Origin: an uncultured Lachnospiraceae bacterium
GTDB taxonomy: Bacteria; Bacillota; Clostridia; Lachnospirales; Lachnospiraceae
Reading direction: 5' to 3'
Length of the DNA: 18,540 nucleotides
Assembly (NCBI GenBank): GCA_910588965.1
Contig: CAJUSO010000059.1
Span: 1-18,540, forward strand
Each line of letters starts with the position of its first letter. Position 1 is the first letter of the stretch. A program made the translations under genes and the position numbers. Positions 6,710 to 13,652 of the stretch are shown here, in pieces. The notes beneath the pieces are model-generated. The model was not told the origin of the DNA and made no database searches. It saw only the letters and a list, made by a program, of their open reading frames with translations.

Positions 6710-8083
6710 TTAAACAGGAATATTAGGCAGCTTGGCAATGGCCTTTGCCAATTCCTCCTCTGTAGGGATGTAATCTTCCATATCCCCATCATTGTACCTC
6801 TGGTAAGCAACCATATCAAAATACCCCGTACCGGTCAGCCCGAACACAATATTCTTCTCTTCCCCGGTCTCCTTGCACTTCAATGCCTCGTCGATGGCAA
6901 CCTTAATGGCATGGCTGCTTTCTGGAGCCGGCAAAATCCCTTCTACCTTTGCAAAAGCCTCTGCCGCCTTAAATACCTCTGTCTGCTCCACGCTCCTGGC
7001 TTTTAACAGTTTTTGGTCATACAGTTCCGATACGGTTGAACTCATGCCATGGTAACGCAGCCCTCCTGCGTGGTTTGCGGAAGGGATGAACCCGCTTCCC
7101 AGGGTGTACATTTTCGCAAGGGGGCAGACCTTCCCCGTATCGCAGAAATCATAGGCATAGACGCCTCTTGTAAGGCTTGGGCAGGAAGCTGGCTCCACAG
7201 CAATAATCTCATACTTTGCCTCTCCCCTGAGTATTTCCCCTGCAAATGGGGAAATCAAGCCTCCCAAATTGGACCCGCCGCCGGCACAGCCAATAATCAT
7301 ATCTGCTTTAATGCCGTATTTGTCCAAGGCTGCCTTCGTCTCCATTCCGATAACTGACTGGTGCAGCAATACCTGGGAAAGCACGGAACCCAACACATAA
7401 CGGTATCCTTCCTGGCTGGTGGCTGCTTCCACCGCCTCTGAAATAGCGCAGCCAAGGCTCCCTGTCGTGCCCGGGAATTCCTCATTCATCTGGCGCCCTA
7501 TCTGGGTATCCATGGATGGGGAAGGCGTCACCTTTGCGCCATAGGTACGCATCACCTCACGGCGGAAGGGCTTCTGTTCATAGGAACATTTTACCATATA
7601 GACCTGGCAGTCCAGGCCAAAGTAGGAACATGCCATAGAGAGCGCCGTGCCCCACTGCCCTGCCCCAGTCTCTGTCGTCACGCCCTTTAAGCCCTGCTGC
7701 TTTGCATAATAAGCCTGGGCAATAGCAGAATTGAGCTTATGGCTCCCTGAAGTGTTGTTCCCCTCAAATTTATAATAAATATGGGCTGGCGTGCCTAACT
7801 TCTCCTCCAGGCAGTATGCCCTTACCAATGGGGAAGGGCGGTACATTCTGTAGAAATCCCGGATTTCCTGCGGAATGTCAAAATAAGGGGTCGTATCATC
7901 CAGTTCCTGTTTCGCCAGTTCCTGGCAAAATATACCAGAGAGCTCCTCCTCCGTCACTGGCTGCATGGTGCCAGGATTTAAAATAGGCGCAGGTTTCTTC
8001 TCCATATCCGCCCGGACATTGTACCATTGCTTCGGCATTTCCTGTTCTTCCAAATAAATTTTGTAAGGTATTTTCTTATCCAT
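6710..8083 (-). CDS. trpB: Tryptophan synthase beta chain, TrpB2 type
   Basis: A 457-residue PLP enzyme that joins indole and L-serine to make L-tryptophan in the cytoplasm. The long N-terminal extension (PYKIYLEEQEMPKQWYNVRAD, KPAPILNPGT) before the core marks the TrpB2 subfamily. The PLP lysine lies in NNTSGSHKLNSAIAQAYYAK; the conserved TETGAGQWGTALS block and the glycine-rich phosphate loop GCAGGGSNLGG follow. AVEPASCPSLTRG and the C-terminal EGILPAPESSHA and GLTGTGYFD also fit the family. The start at 8083 has AGAGAGGAT upstream. No trpA or other trp gene lies nearby, which agrees with TrpB2 proteins, which often stand alone and probably use free indole. It is controlled by a Trp T-box leader (8133-8403) and followed by a strong terminator, so it is a single-gene unit. 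Confidence 0.9.
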   Translation of the reverse strand: MDKKIPYKIYLEEQEMPKQWYNVRADMEKKPAPILNPGTMQPVTEEELSGIFCQELAKQELDDTTPYFDIPQEIRDFYRMYRPSPLVRAYCLEEKLGTPAHIYYKFEGNNTSGSHKLNSAIAQAYYAKQQGLKGVTTETGAGQWGTALSMACSYFGLDCQVYMVKCSYEQKPFRREVMRTYGAKVTPSPSMDTQIGRQMNEEFPGTTGSLGCAISEAVEAATSQEGYRYVLGSVLSQVLLHQSVIGMETKAALDKYGIKADMIIGCAGGGSNLGGLISPFAGEILRGEAKYEIIAVEPASCPSLTRGVYAYDFCDTGKVCPLAKMYTLGSGFIPSANHAGGLRYHGMSSTVSELYDQKLLKARSVEQTEVFKAAEAFAKVEGILPAPESSHAIKVAIDEALKCKETGEEKNIVFGLTGTGYFDMVAYQRYNDGDMEDYIPTEEELAKAIAKLPNIPV

Positions 8084-8132
8084 ATCTTATCCTCTCTTTC
8101 TCCATGTTTTGCCGAAACGGCAAATTGGCACG

Positions 8133-8164
8133 AAAAAAACCTGCCCTATAATCTATAGGACAGG
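8133..8164 (-). terminator. Regulated terminator of the trpB T-box
   Basis: CCTGTCCTATA pairs with TATAGGGCAGG (one G-U pair) around a three-base loop, followed on the minus strand by seven T (8133-8139). It is the off-state structure that competes with the T-box antiterminator. Confidence 0.85.
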
Positions 8165-8403
8165 AGTATCGTCTACTTCTGCGGTGCCACCTAATTTCAT
8201 TCCAAAGAATGCGCTCTGCCGTGTACTGTCATACACTCCTGCTGTAACGTGCAGACACGTCTCCCCTACTGCCGCAGCCGCGGTTTCAGTTCGCCCTCAC
8301 GGATCCATTCGCCTATCTTCCCATTACCGCAATCCCACCGCCTGCAGCTCTCTGAAATGTTCCAAAAGGGTACTTCTTCCGCTCAAAGGTTTTATCAATG
8401 ACC
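8133..8403 (-). promoter_or_regulatory. T-box riboswitch, tRNA-Trp specific (UGG specifier)
   Basis: The minus-strand leader of trpB shows the T-box parts. Stem I base GCGGA pairs with UCCGU; the 5' side of the specifier loop holds AGUA (8371-8374). The 3' side reads GAA-UGG-A just before UCCGU, giving the specifier UGG (8305-8307), a Trp codon. AGAGAG lies in the distal stem I. The antiterminator T-box sequence AGGTGGCACCGCAGAAG is at 8176-8192, followed by a terminator stem (8140-8164). Uncharged tRNA-Trp should bind the T-box, prevent the terminator and allow trpB transcription. Confidence 0.9.
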
Positions 8404-8409
8404 ATTATC

Positions 8410-8438
8410 AGCATATCTGATTTTTGCCCTGCTGTCAA
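8410..8438 (-). promoter_or_regulatory. Promoter of the trpB T-box leader
   Basis: Consensus TTGACA (8433-8438), a 17-base spacer, TATGCT (8410-8415). Transcription would begin near 8403, just before stem I. Confidence 0.7.
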
Positions 8439-8464
8439 GTATTTTTTTACTGTATGTTCCAGAG

Positions 8465-8492
8465 TTGTAATATCTATAAGATATGGTATAAT
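8465..8492 (+). promoter_or_regulatory. Promoter of the PD-(D/E)XK protein gene
   Basis: TTGTAA (8465-8470), a 16-base spacer, and perfect TATAAT (8487-8492) preceded by a TGG extended -10 motif. It fires away from the trpB promoter, with only 26 bases between the two -35 boxes. Confidence 0.7.
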
Positions 8493-8517
8493 GGAAAGAA
8501 AGAAAGGAGGCCATCCG

Positions 8518-9495
8518 ATGGGCAACCCAAAAATACAATGGCACCCAGGCTTTGTAGCCGCCATGAACCTGGAATTTATGGAAAACAGGGATGACTTGGA
8601 ATTTGAGAGCGAGCACAACCTAAACAAAAAACCACTGGAAATTGACCTCTTGATTATCCGGAAAAACAGCCTTGCCAAGATTACGAATGAGATAGGGAAT
8701 TTCTTCAGAGGGCATAATATCATAGAGTATAAGTCGCCGGAAGATAGCCTGGACATAGATGTTTTTTATAAATGCGGCGCCTATGCCGCGCTTTACAAAT
8801 CGTATGGGAAGTCCTTAGATGAAAGGAAAGCCGAAGATATCACTGTAACTATCTTGCGGAAGTCAAAGCCGCTAAGCCTCTTTAAATACTTTGAAACACA
8901 TGGTTATGGCCTGTCATGCACCCATGCTGGAATTTACCATGTGCAAAAAAGAGTTTTATTCCCTACCCAGATTGTAGTCACAAGAGAATTAGACAAAAAG
9001 CTTCATTTATGGTTAAGGGCACTATCGGATAGCCTGGAAGAAAGCGATATTTGCAACCTTTTGGACATCCGGGAAGGCCTAGGGAAAACCTCAGAACGGG
9101 AACTTGCGGATTCTGTACTGGAGGTCGCATTGGCAGCAAATAGGGATGTAATAGTAAAATGGAAGGGAGATGTCCATATGTTTGAATCAATCATGGAAAT
9201 TTTTGAGGAACAGCTGCAGCCTATTTATGAAAAAATCCGTAAGGAAGCAACGGAGAAAGGCATGGCTGAAGGCATAGAAAAAGGTATGGAGAAAGGCATG
9301 GAGAAAGGCATGGAGAAAGGCATGGAGAAAGGCATGGAGAAAGGCATGGAAAAAGGCATGGAGAAAGGCATGGAAAAAGGCATTCAAGTCACAATAGGCG
9401 CACTTCGGGATTTTGGCCATGGGGACGCTGAAATCAAAATGGCTCTTATCAAAAATTATGGCCTTTCTGAAGCAGAAGCAAGGACATATCTGTAA
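8518..9495 (+). CDS. PD-(D/E)XK nuclease-like protein with GMEK repeat tail (Rpn/transposase-like)
   Basis: A 325-residue protein. The start at 8518 (MGNPKIQWHPGF) has AAAGGAGG seven bases upstream and its own promoter; the longer open frame to 8398 crosses that promoter. Residues 1-110 look like a PD-(D/E)XK fold: LEIDLLIIRK supplies the Asp and IIEYKSP the (D/E)XK pair. A helical middle part (LRALSDSLEES...DIREGLGKTS) follows, then a charged segment with eight exact GMEK units (9283-9378) and a C-terminal helix pair (GHGDAEIKMALIKNYGLSEAEARTYL). The order nuclease domain, coiled repeat, short helical tail resembles Rpn-type recombination-promoting nucleases and 'PD-(D/E)XK transposase' proteins, many of which occur in multiple copies in Lachnospiraceae. 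Such proteins are, from memory, sometimes mislabelled 3-isopropylmalate dehydrogenase; nothing here supports that. Substrate and role are unknown. Confidence 0.75.
   Translation: MGNPKIQWHPGFVAAMNLEFMENRDDLEFESEHNLNKKPLEIDLLIIRKNSLAKITNEIGNFFRGHNIIEYKSPEDSLDIDVFYKCGAYAALYKSYGKSLDERKAEDITVTILRKSKPLSLFKYFETHGYGLSCTHAGIYHVQKRVLFPTQIVVTRELDKKLHLWLRALSDSLEESDICNLLDIREGLGKTSERELADSVLEVALAANRDVIVKWKGDVHMFESIMEIFEEQLQPIYEKIRKEATEKGMAEGIEKGMEKGMEKGMEKGMEKGMEKGMEKGMEKGMEKGIQVTIGALRDFGHGDAEIKMALIKNYGLSEAEARTYL
9283..9378 (+). repeat. In-frame 12-bp tandem repeat coding for eight GMEK units
   Basis: Eight consecutive 12-base units of the form GGCATGGAGAAA, differing only at GGC/GGT and GAG/GAA. Flanking imperfect units (EKGMAEGIEK before, GIQ after) show where the array grew from. 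Copy changes would keep the frame, so tail length can vary without inactivation. Confidence 0.95.
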
Positions 9496-9504
9496 CCTCT
9501 TTCC

Positions 9505-9548
9505 CCAAAGGCCCCTGCTTGGGATCCTACCCAAACAGAGGCCTTTGG
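9505..9548. other. Nested hairpin between convergent genes
   Basis: CCAAAGGCC (9505-9513) pairs with GGCCTTTGG (9540-9548), and inside it TTGGG (9519-9523) pairs with CCCAA (9530-9534). It lies between the stop at 9495 and the permease stop at 9578, the place for a shared terminator. No T-run follows on either strand, so intrinsic termination would be weak. Confidence 0.45.
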
Positions 9549-9577
9549 GTACTGCCCTCCTACTACGGATCCTTCTA

Positions 9578-10363
9578 TCATTGTATGTCCTTCCGGCAAT
9601 ATTCCCAAAAAGCCGCTGCAATCCCAGCCAGGCCATACAGAGCCCCTAAGAGGATCAGGCCGCCGTCCAGGCTGCCTTCTGCTACGATTTTCGTCCCTTC
9701 TGCATAGCCAAAGGGCGTAATGTATTTGAGGAATCCCGCCTCTTCTGAGAGGTTTGCAAGAATCTGCAGGAAATACATCATAGCGGCAACCCCAAGGCCA
9801 ACCCCCATGCCTCCCCTTCGGAGGAACGCCGAAATCCCAAAGCAAATCCCCAACAGTTCTGCCTGCAGCAGGAAATATGCTAAGTGCACCAGCAGGATCC
9901 CCTTCCATGGAACCTCTTTCCCGATGCCTACAAGGGAAGCCGAAGACACTGCCAGGACTGCCAGGTTCAAAAGCGCCACCTGCGCCAGGGATGCCGCTAG
10001 CTTTTCTGACAGGATACGCTGCCTGCTGATAGGATGGGCCAGCAAAAACTCCGCCGTATGCCCCCGCTCCTCCTTCTCCAGCGCCGTTATGGCACAGAGA
10101 GCTGCAAAAAATGCGCCGCCCAGACCCAGGATATTCCCGCACTCCACGGCATAAAAACCCTCCAATGCCCCAAAATCTACCTGATCCATCCCAAAGGCCG
10201 CAGAAAAGCTGCCCATAGACGAAAACATATCCCCAACATTTTCCATATTCCCTTCCATCTCTGGATAAAGCAGCACACAAACGGCCATCAGAAGGGAAAT
10301 AGCCGCAGACCAAACCAAAAGGGCTGTCCTGCCTTGCCGCAATTCATGCCTTGCCAATGTCAT
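9578..10363 (-). CDS. ABC-2 type transporter permease
   Basis: A 261-residue membrane protein with six likely transmembrane segments at about residues 15-34, 77-95, 123-148, 154-178, 185-202 and 234-255. After the second segment comes EKEERGHTAEFLLAHPISRQ, a conserved cytoplasmic coupling motif in ABC-2 permeases ('TAEFLL..P(I/V)SR'). It should form the membrane channel for the ATPase encoded just upstream: the two genes overlap by four bases (ATGA, 10360-10363), so they are translationally coupled. Substrate cannot be read from sequence; relatives move drugs, bacteriocins or unknown lipophilic compounds out of the cell. No regulator gene or immunity gene accompanies the pair. Confidence 0.85.
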   Translation of the reverse strand: MTLARHELRQGRTALLVWSAAISLLMAVCVLLYPEMEGNMENVGDMFSSMGSFSAAFGMDQVDFGALEGFYAVECGNILGLGGAFFAALCAITALEKEERGHTAEFLLAHPISRQRILSEKLAASLAQVALLNLAVLAVSSASLVGIGKEVPWKGILLVHLAYFLLQAELLGICFGISAFLRRGGMGVGLGVAAMMYFLQILANLSEEAGFLKYITPFGYAEGTKIVAEGSLDGGLILLGALYGLAGIAAAFWEYCRKDIQ

Positions 10364-11346
10364 TTCCCATCACCCCCATCCAAATAATAATGCAGGAAGA
10401 TTTCTTCCAAATCTGGCTCTGAAATAGACAAATCCGTAATCTGATGCCCTGCCAGCACCCGCACCAGCCGATTGATGTCCCCTGCATAGAGGAAGCCAAA
10501 GCCATCCCCCTCCTTTTGCAAATCCCGGATACCGCCAACGCCTGCACCAGATATGCTGCCCTGTGTGCTGCCGCCTCTTGCCCCAGGCACGCTGCCTTGG
10601 ATGCCGCCTGCCGCTTTTCCTGTCTGCCCGCAGATCCCTTTCAGCTGGGATGCGGTTATGTCCCCATGCACGGTAACGCGCTTTGCATTTGTCCTTGCCA
10701 ATACTTCCACCCGGTCACAGGCAATCATCTTCCCTTCCCGGACAATGGCCGCCCGGGTGCAGTTCTTCTGGATTTCGGAAAGGATATGGGAAGAAAGGAA
10801 AATGGTTGCCCCCTCTTCTTTCCGTTCCTTTAAGATTTGGAAAAATTCCCTCTGCATCAACGGGTCAAGCCCAGAGGTCGGCTCATCTAAGATAAGGAGC
10901 CTTGGTTTATGCTGCAGGGCACAGATAATCCCCGCCTTTTTCCGGTTCCCGAAGGAAAGTTCCTCCACCCTCTTCGACACGTCAAGATCCAGCCGCCGGC
11001 AAAGGCGCTCTGCTTCTTCCTGGCAGTCCGCCTTCCTGAGACGGGCAGAAAAGCTTAATATATCCCTCACCCGCATCCCTTGGTAAAAAATAGCCTCTGA
11101 AGGAAGATAACCCACTTCCTTCCGTATTTCCTGGCTCCCTTTCCCTATCTCCTTCCCCAGAAGATAGGCTTTGCCGCTGCTTGGCTGTATAAGGCCAAGC
11201 AGCGTACGGATTGTAGTGCTTTTCCCTGCGCCGTTGGGGCCGATATAGCCGAAAAACTCCCCTTCCCCCACGCACAAATCTAACCCCACAATCCCCCTGG
11301 CTTTCCCGTAATATTTCGTTAGCCTTTCTGTCTTAACCGCTTCCAT
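10360..11346 (-). CDS. ABC transporter ATP-binding protein with glycine-rich insert
   Basis: A 328-residue ATPase. Walker A GPNGAGKST (36-44), signature LSFGNRKK (130-137, the non-canonical 'SFGNRKK' form), Walker B LLILDEP (150-156), D-loop SGLD (158-161) and switch His187 in LSSH are all present. The Q-loop position reads GYLPSE, with Ser in place of Gln, a form common in this exporter subgroup. The C-terminal part (220-328) contains a glycine/serine-rich low-complexity stretch at about 240-275 (AAGGIQGSVPGARGGS and onward) before the usual DLSISEPDLEEIFLHYY end. This looks like an expanded loop. The start at 11346 has GGGAGGA seven bases upstream. It powers the permease encoded downstream, and the four-base overlap makes them one operon. 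Confidence 0.9.
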   Translation of the reverse strand: MEAVKTERLTKYYGKARGIVGLDLCVGEGEFFGYIGPNGAGKSTTIRTLLGLIQPSSGKAYLLGKEIGKGSQEIRKEVGYLPSEAIFYQGMRVRDILSFSARLRKADCQEEAERLCRRLDLDVSKRVEELSFGNRKKAGIICALQHKPRLLILDEPTSGLDPLMQREFFQILKERKEEGATIFLSSHILSEIQKNCTRAAIVREGKMIACDRVEVLARTNAKRVTVHGDITASQLKGICGQTGKAAGGIQGSVPGARGGSTQGSISGAGVGGIRDLQKEGDGFGFLYAGDINRLVRVLAGHQITDLSISEPDLEEIFLHYYLDGGDGK

Positions 11347-11727
11347 GGCGTCCTCCCATCCTAGTCCTTACGCAAGCCAAATACCTTGCTTAAAGCAATA
11401 TAACATCAAATTTGATACGTTCCTGTTTTTCCTCTGGCAGGACGAAAATTTTTTCGTTCATAGCCGCCTTCCCCCCTTTCTTCCATTACCATTATAACCG
11501 ATTGACCATTTTTGGGAAGCCTGCCAATGGATTTTCTTAAATAATTTTTTTACTTTAAAAAGGGATCCTGCCTTTAAGGAGGCGCCATATGGGCATTGCG
11601 GTATAAATCCCCGCACTAAGAAAACCAGCAGCCCTCTCCTTCCGGGCGGCATCTGCTTTTCCACTTCCCTCATCTGCAAGGCCGAAAGCTGCCTCAAATG
11701 CCTTCCCTCTGGTTTCCTTACTTCCTG
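11347..11727. other. Divergent intergenic region, no confident gene
   Basis: Between the ABC operon and the dus gene. A minus-strand TATAAT (11491-11496) is the best -10 box for the ABC operon, but its -35 (CTTCCC) is poor. A 79-codon minus frame (11458-11697) begins with TTG, has no recognisable family and is not called. On the plus strand AAGGAGG (11576-11582) precedes ATG at 11589, giving only MGIAV before TAA; beyond that stop the frame stays open in phase with the dus start. Confidence 0.4.
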
Positions 11728-11756
11728 TTGAATTTTGGCCGGAAATCCTTTATACT
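11728..11756 (+). promoter_or_regulatory. Promoter of the dus-DUF2971 operon
   Basis: TTGAAT (11728-11733), a 17-base spacer and TATACT (11751-11756), about 57 bases before the dus start. Confidence 0.65.
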
Positions 11757-11813
11757 ACTCCCAGGGCCATACCTGATAAAAACATGCCCTGCCCACATTT
11801 AAAGGAGGTTCCC

Positions 11814-12767
11814 ATGAGATTGTACCTAGCGCCTATGGAAGGAATCACGACCCATGTTTACCGGAATGCGCTGCACCGCCACTACGGCGGCGCCGATTGC
11901 TACTACACCCCCTTTTTATCCAATAAGTCATTTAACTACAAAGAGCTCCGGGACATTTTACCGGAAAATAACAAAGGGCTCCATATTGTCCCGCAAATCC
12001 TCTCCAACCAGGCGGACACCTTCCTGGCCATCGCCAAGAACCTGCAGGCCTACGGCTATGAGGAAGTGAACTTAAACCTAGGCTGCCCTTCTGGCACGGT
12101 CACGGCCAAAAAACGCGGCGCCGGCTTCCTGTCCGTACCAAGCGCCTTAGACGCTTTCCTGTATGAGATATTTGAACAATGCCCGCTGGAAATCTCTGTC
12201 AAAACAAGAATCGGCATCGAGTCAGGGCAAGAATGGCCAGGCATCCTTGCCATTTATAAGAAATACCCCATCAAGGAACTGATTATCCACCCACGCTTCC
12301 AAAAGGAATTTTACAACGGTTCCCCCCATTTAGACGCCTTTCTACTGGCGGCAGGCGCCTTAAAAGGCTTAGGCATCCCCCTCTGCTACAACGGGGATAT
12401 CACGTCCCCTGGGCATTTCCTTGGGCTGCTCCAGGAAGCCCCTTCCACGGAAGCTGTTATGATTGGCCGGGGCATTTTAGCCAACCCAGGGCTTTTCCAA
12501 ACCCTCCGCCAAGGGGAACCCTCCCCGCCCCCTGCGGGAAAAATCCCCGCCTTCCGGGCCTTCCATGACGAAATCCTGTCCGGCTACATGGGCTACATGT
12601 CTGGAGACCAGCCGGTACTGTTTAAGATGAAAGAGCTCTGGAGTTATATGGGGCAATATGTGGGAGCATCGGAATCCCTGCTTAAGAAAATCCGCAAGGT
12701 GAAACGGATCCCAGAATACAGGGGGATTGTAGAAACTATTCTTGCAAACGCAAGCCAGGAATCATGA
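11814..12767 (+). CDS. dus: tRNA-dihydrouridine synthase
   Basis: A 317-residue FMN enzyme that reduces specific uridines of tRNA to dihydrouridine, using NAD(P)H. The TIM-barrel opens with YLAPMEGITTHVYRNAL (residues 4-20, FMN site). NLNLGCPSGT places the catalytic proton-donating Cys at 91; ISVKTRIG has Lys130, and the 'HGR'-type motif is HPR here (159-161). YNGDI (192-196) and MIGRGILANPGLF are the phosphate-binding end. The start at 11814 has AAAGGAGG six bases upstream; an earlier in-frame ATG (11784) has no such site. The protein follows the short Clostridial Dus form rather than DusA/B/C exactly, so the target position in tRNA is not assigned. A DUF2971 gene follows 27 bases later and is probably co-transcribed. 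Confidence 0.9.
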   Translation: MRLYLAPMEGITTHVYRNALHRHYGGADCYYTPFLSNKSFNYKELRDILPENNKGLHIVPQILSNQADTFLAIAKNLQAYGYEEVNLNLGCPSGTVTAKKRGAGFLSVPSALDAFLYEIFEQCPLEISVKTRIGIESGQEWPGILAIYKKYPIKELIIHPRFQKEFYNGSPHLDAFLLAAGALKGLGIPLCYNGDITSPGHFLGLLQEAPSTEAVMIGRGILANPGLFQTLRQGEPSPPPAGKIPAFRAFHDEILSGYMGYMSGDQPVLFKMKELWSYMGQYVGASESLLKKIRKVKRIPEYRGIVETILANASQES

Positions 12768-12794
12768 TATCGGCTAGAAAAGGAGGTCTCGGCC

Positions 12795-13652
12795 ATGTCC
12801 GGAAGGCAAGTAAAGCTGCAGCAGGCAGAAAAAGGCAGTATTTTATACCACTATACCAAAAGCAACGGCGTCAACGGAATCCTAAACCACAATTGCTTCT
12901 GGGCAACAAAAAGCGATTTTTTAAATGACCCCAATGAATTTTCCCATATCCAAAGGATCCTCGCACAGGTATGCCAGGAAACCATCCGGGATACGGCCTT
13001 ACGGGAGATGTTCCTCCATGACTCTATCTATGCCGGAACAGAGAAAAAACGGGAATATTTCGTGCTCTCCTTTTCCAATTGCCGGGACAGCATCACCATG
13101 TGGTCAGAATTTGGCAACAAGACAGGATATAATATCGGCTTTTCCAGCAACCGCATTATTGCGCGGATTGAAGAAGCGGCTGAGATTGCATACCATGGCC
13201 TTGTCGTTTACCAAACAAAACAGCAGATGCAATTAATCCGCAAAAACCTCTGCAGCTACCTGCCGAACCTCCTGCGCCTGCCGCTTGAGGGCATCTTAAA
13301 GCTAGGAAGCCAAAACCCGCAAGATGCCCTCTACCAAAAGGCCTGCAGGAAATTCCGGCGGACGGCAGAGGTCTACGCCATGTTCTTTAAGCATGAGGGG
13401 TTTGCAGAAGAACAGGAATACCGGTTTGTATTCAAGAGGCAGAAGGATACCATGGTGCAATTCCGCGCCAAAGACGGTTTTATGCTCCCTTATATCGAAA
13501 TCCCTTTAAGCGGCCAGAACCTCCCCATCGAAGAAATCATCGTTGCACCCCAGAACCATATCGACCTTGCCAAAAGCGGCATGGAATATATGCTGCATGC
13601 CAAAGGGTATCAGGCTGCCGTCTCGCTGTCCAACATAAAGCTGAGATATTAA
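12795..13652 (+). CDS. DUF2971 domain protein
   Basis: A 285-residue soluble protein of the DUF2971 type, recognised by LYHYTKSNGVNGIL (17-30), FWATKSDFLNDPNEFS (35-50), FVLSFSNCRDSITMWSEFG (89-107), GYNIGF, and EGFAEEQEYRFVFK (201-214), the usual order of conserved blocks. Function is not established. The spacing of HYT, a serine/tryptophan block and EExEYR recalls ADP-ribosyltransferase-like folds, but this is inference only. AAAAGGAGG lies about nine bases before the ATG, 27 bases behind the dus stop, so both genes are likely one transcript. Its stop codon overlaps the stop of the convergent alcohol dehydrogenase gene (13649-13652). DUF2971 genes are often seen in accessory and defence-type settings; here the partner is a tRNA-modification gene, which may be chance. 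Confidence 0.75.
   Translation: MSGRQVKLQQAEKGSILYHYTKSNGVNGILNHNCFWATKSDFLNDPNEFSHIQRILAQVCQETIRDTALREMFLHDSIYAGTEKKREYFVLSFSNCRDSITMWSEFGNKTGYNIGFSSNRIIARIEEAAEIAYHGLVVYQTKQQMQLIRKNLCSYLPNLLRLPLEGILKLGSQNPQDALYQKACRKFRRTAEVYAMFFKHEGFAEEQEYRFVFKRQKDTMVQFRAKDGFMLPYIEIPLSGQNLPIEEIIVAPQNHIDLAKSGMEYMLHAKGYQAAVSLSNIKLRY

Noticed and set aside
8518..9495. 3-isopropylmalate dehydrogenase label for the GMEK-repeat protein
   Set aside because: No dehydrogenase motifs are present; the EID and EYK residues and repeat tail fit a PD-(D/E)XK protein.
9505..9548. Confident intrinsic terminator
   Set aside because: The stem is good but no T-run follows on either strand, so it is listed only as a hairpin.
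9187..9636. Minus-strand open frame rich in HAFLHAF repeats
   Set aside because: It is the antisense reading of the GMEK repeat array in the plus-strand gene and has no ribosome binding site.
11458..11697. Minus-strand 79-codon frame upstream of the ABC operon
   Set aside because: TTG start, no known family, and it covers the best -10 box for the ABC operon.
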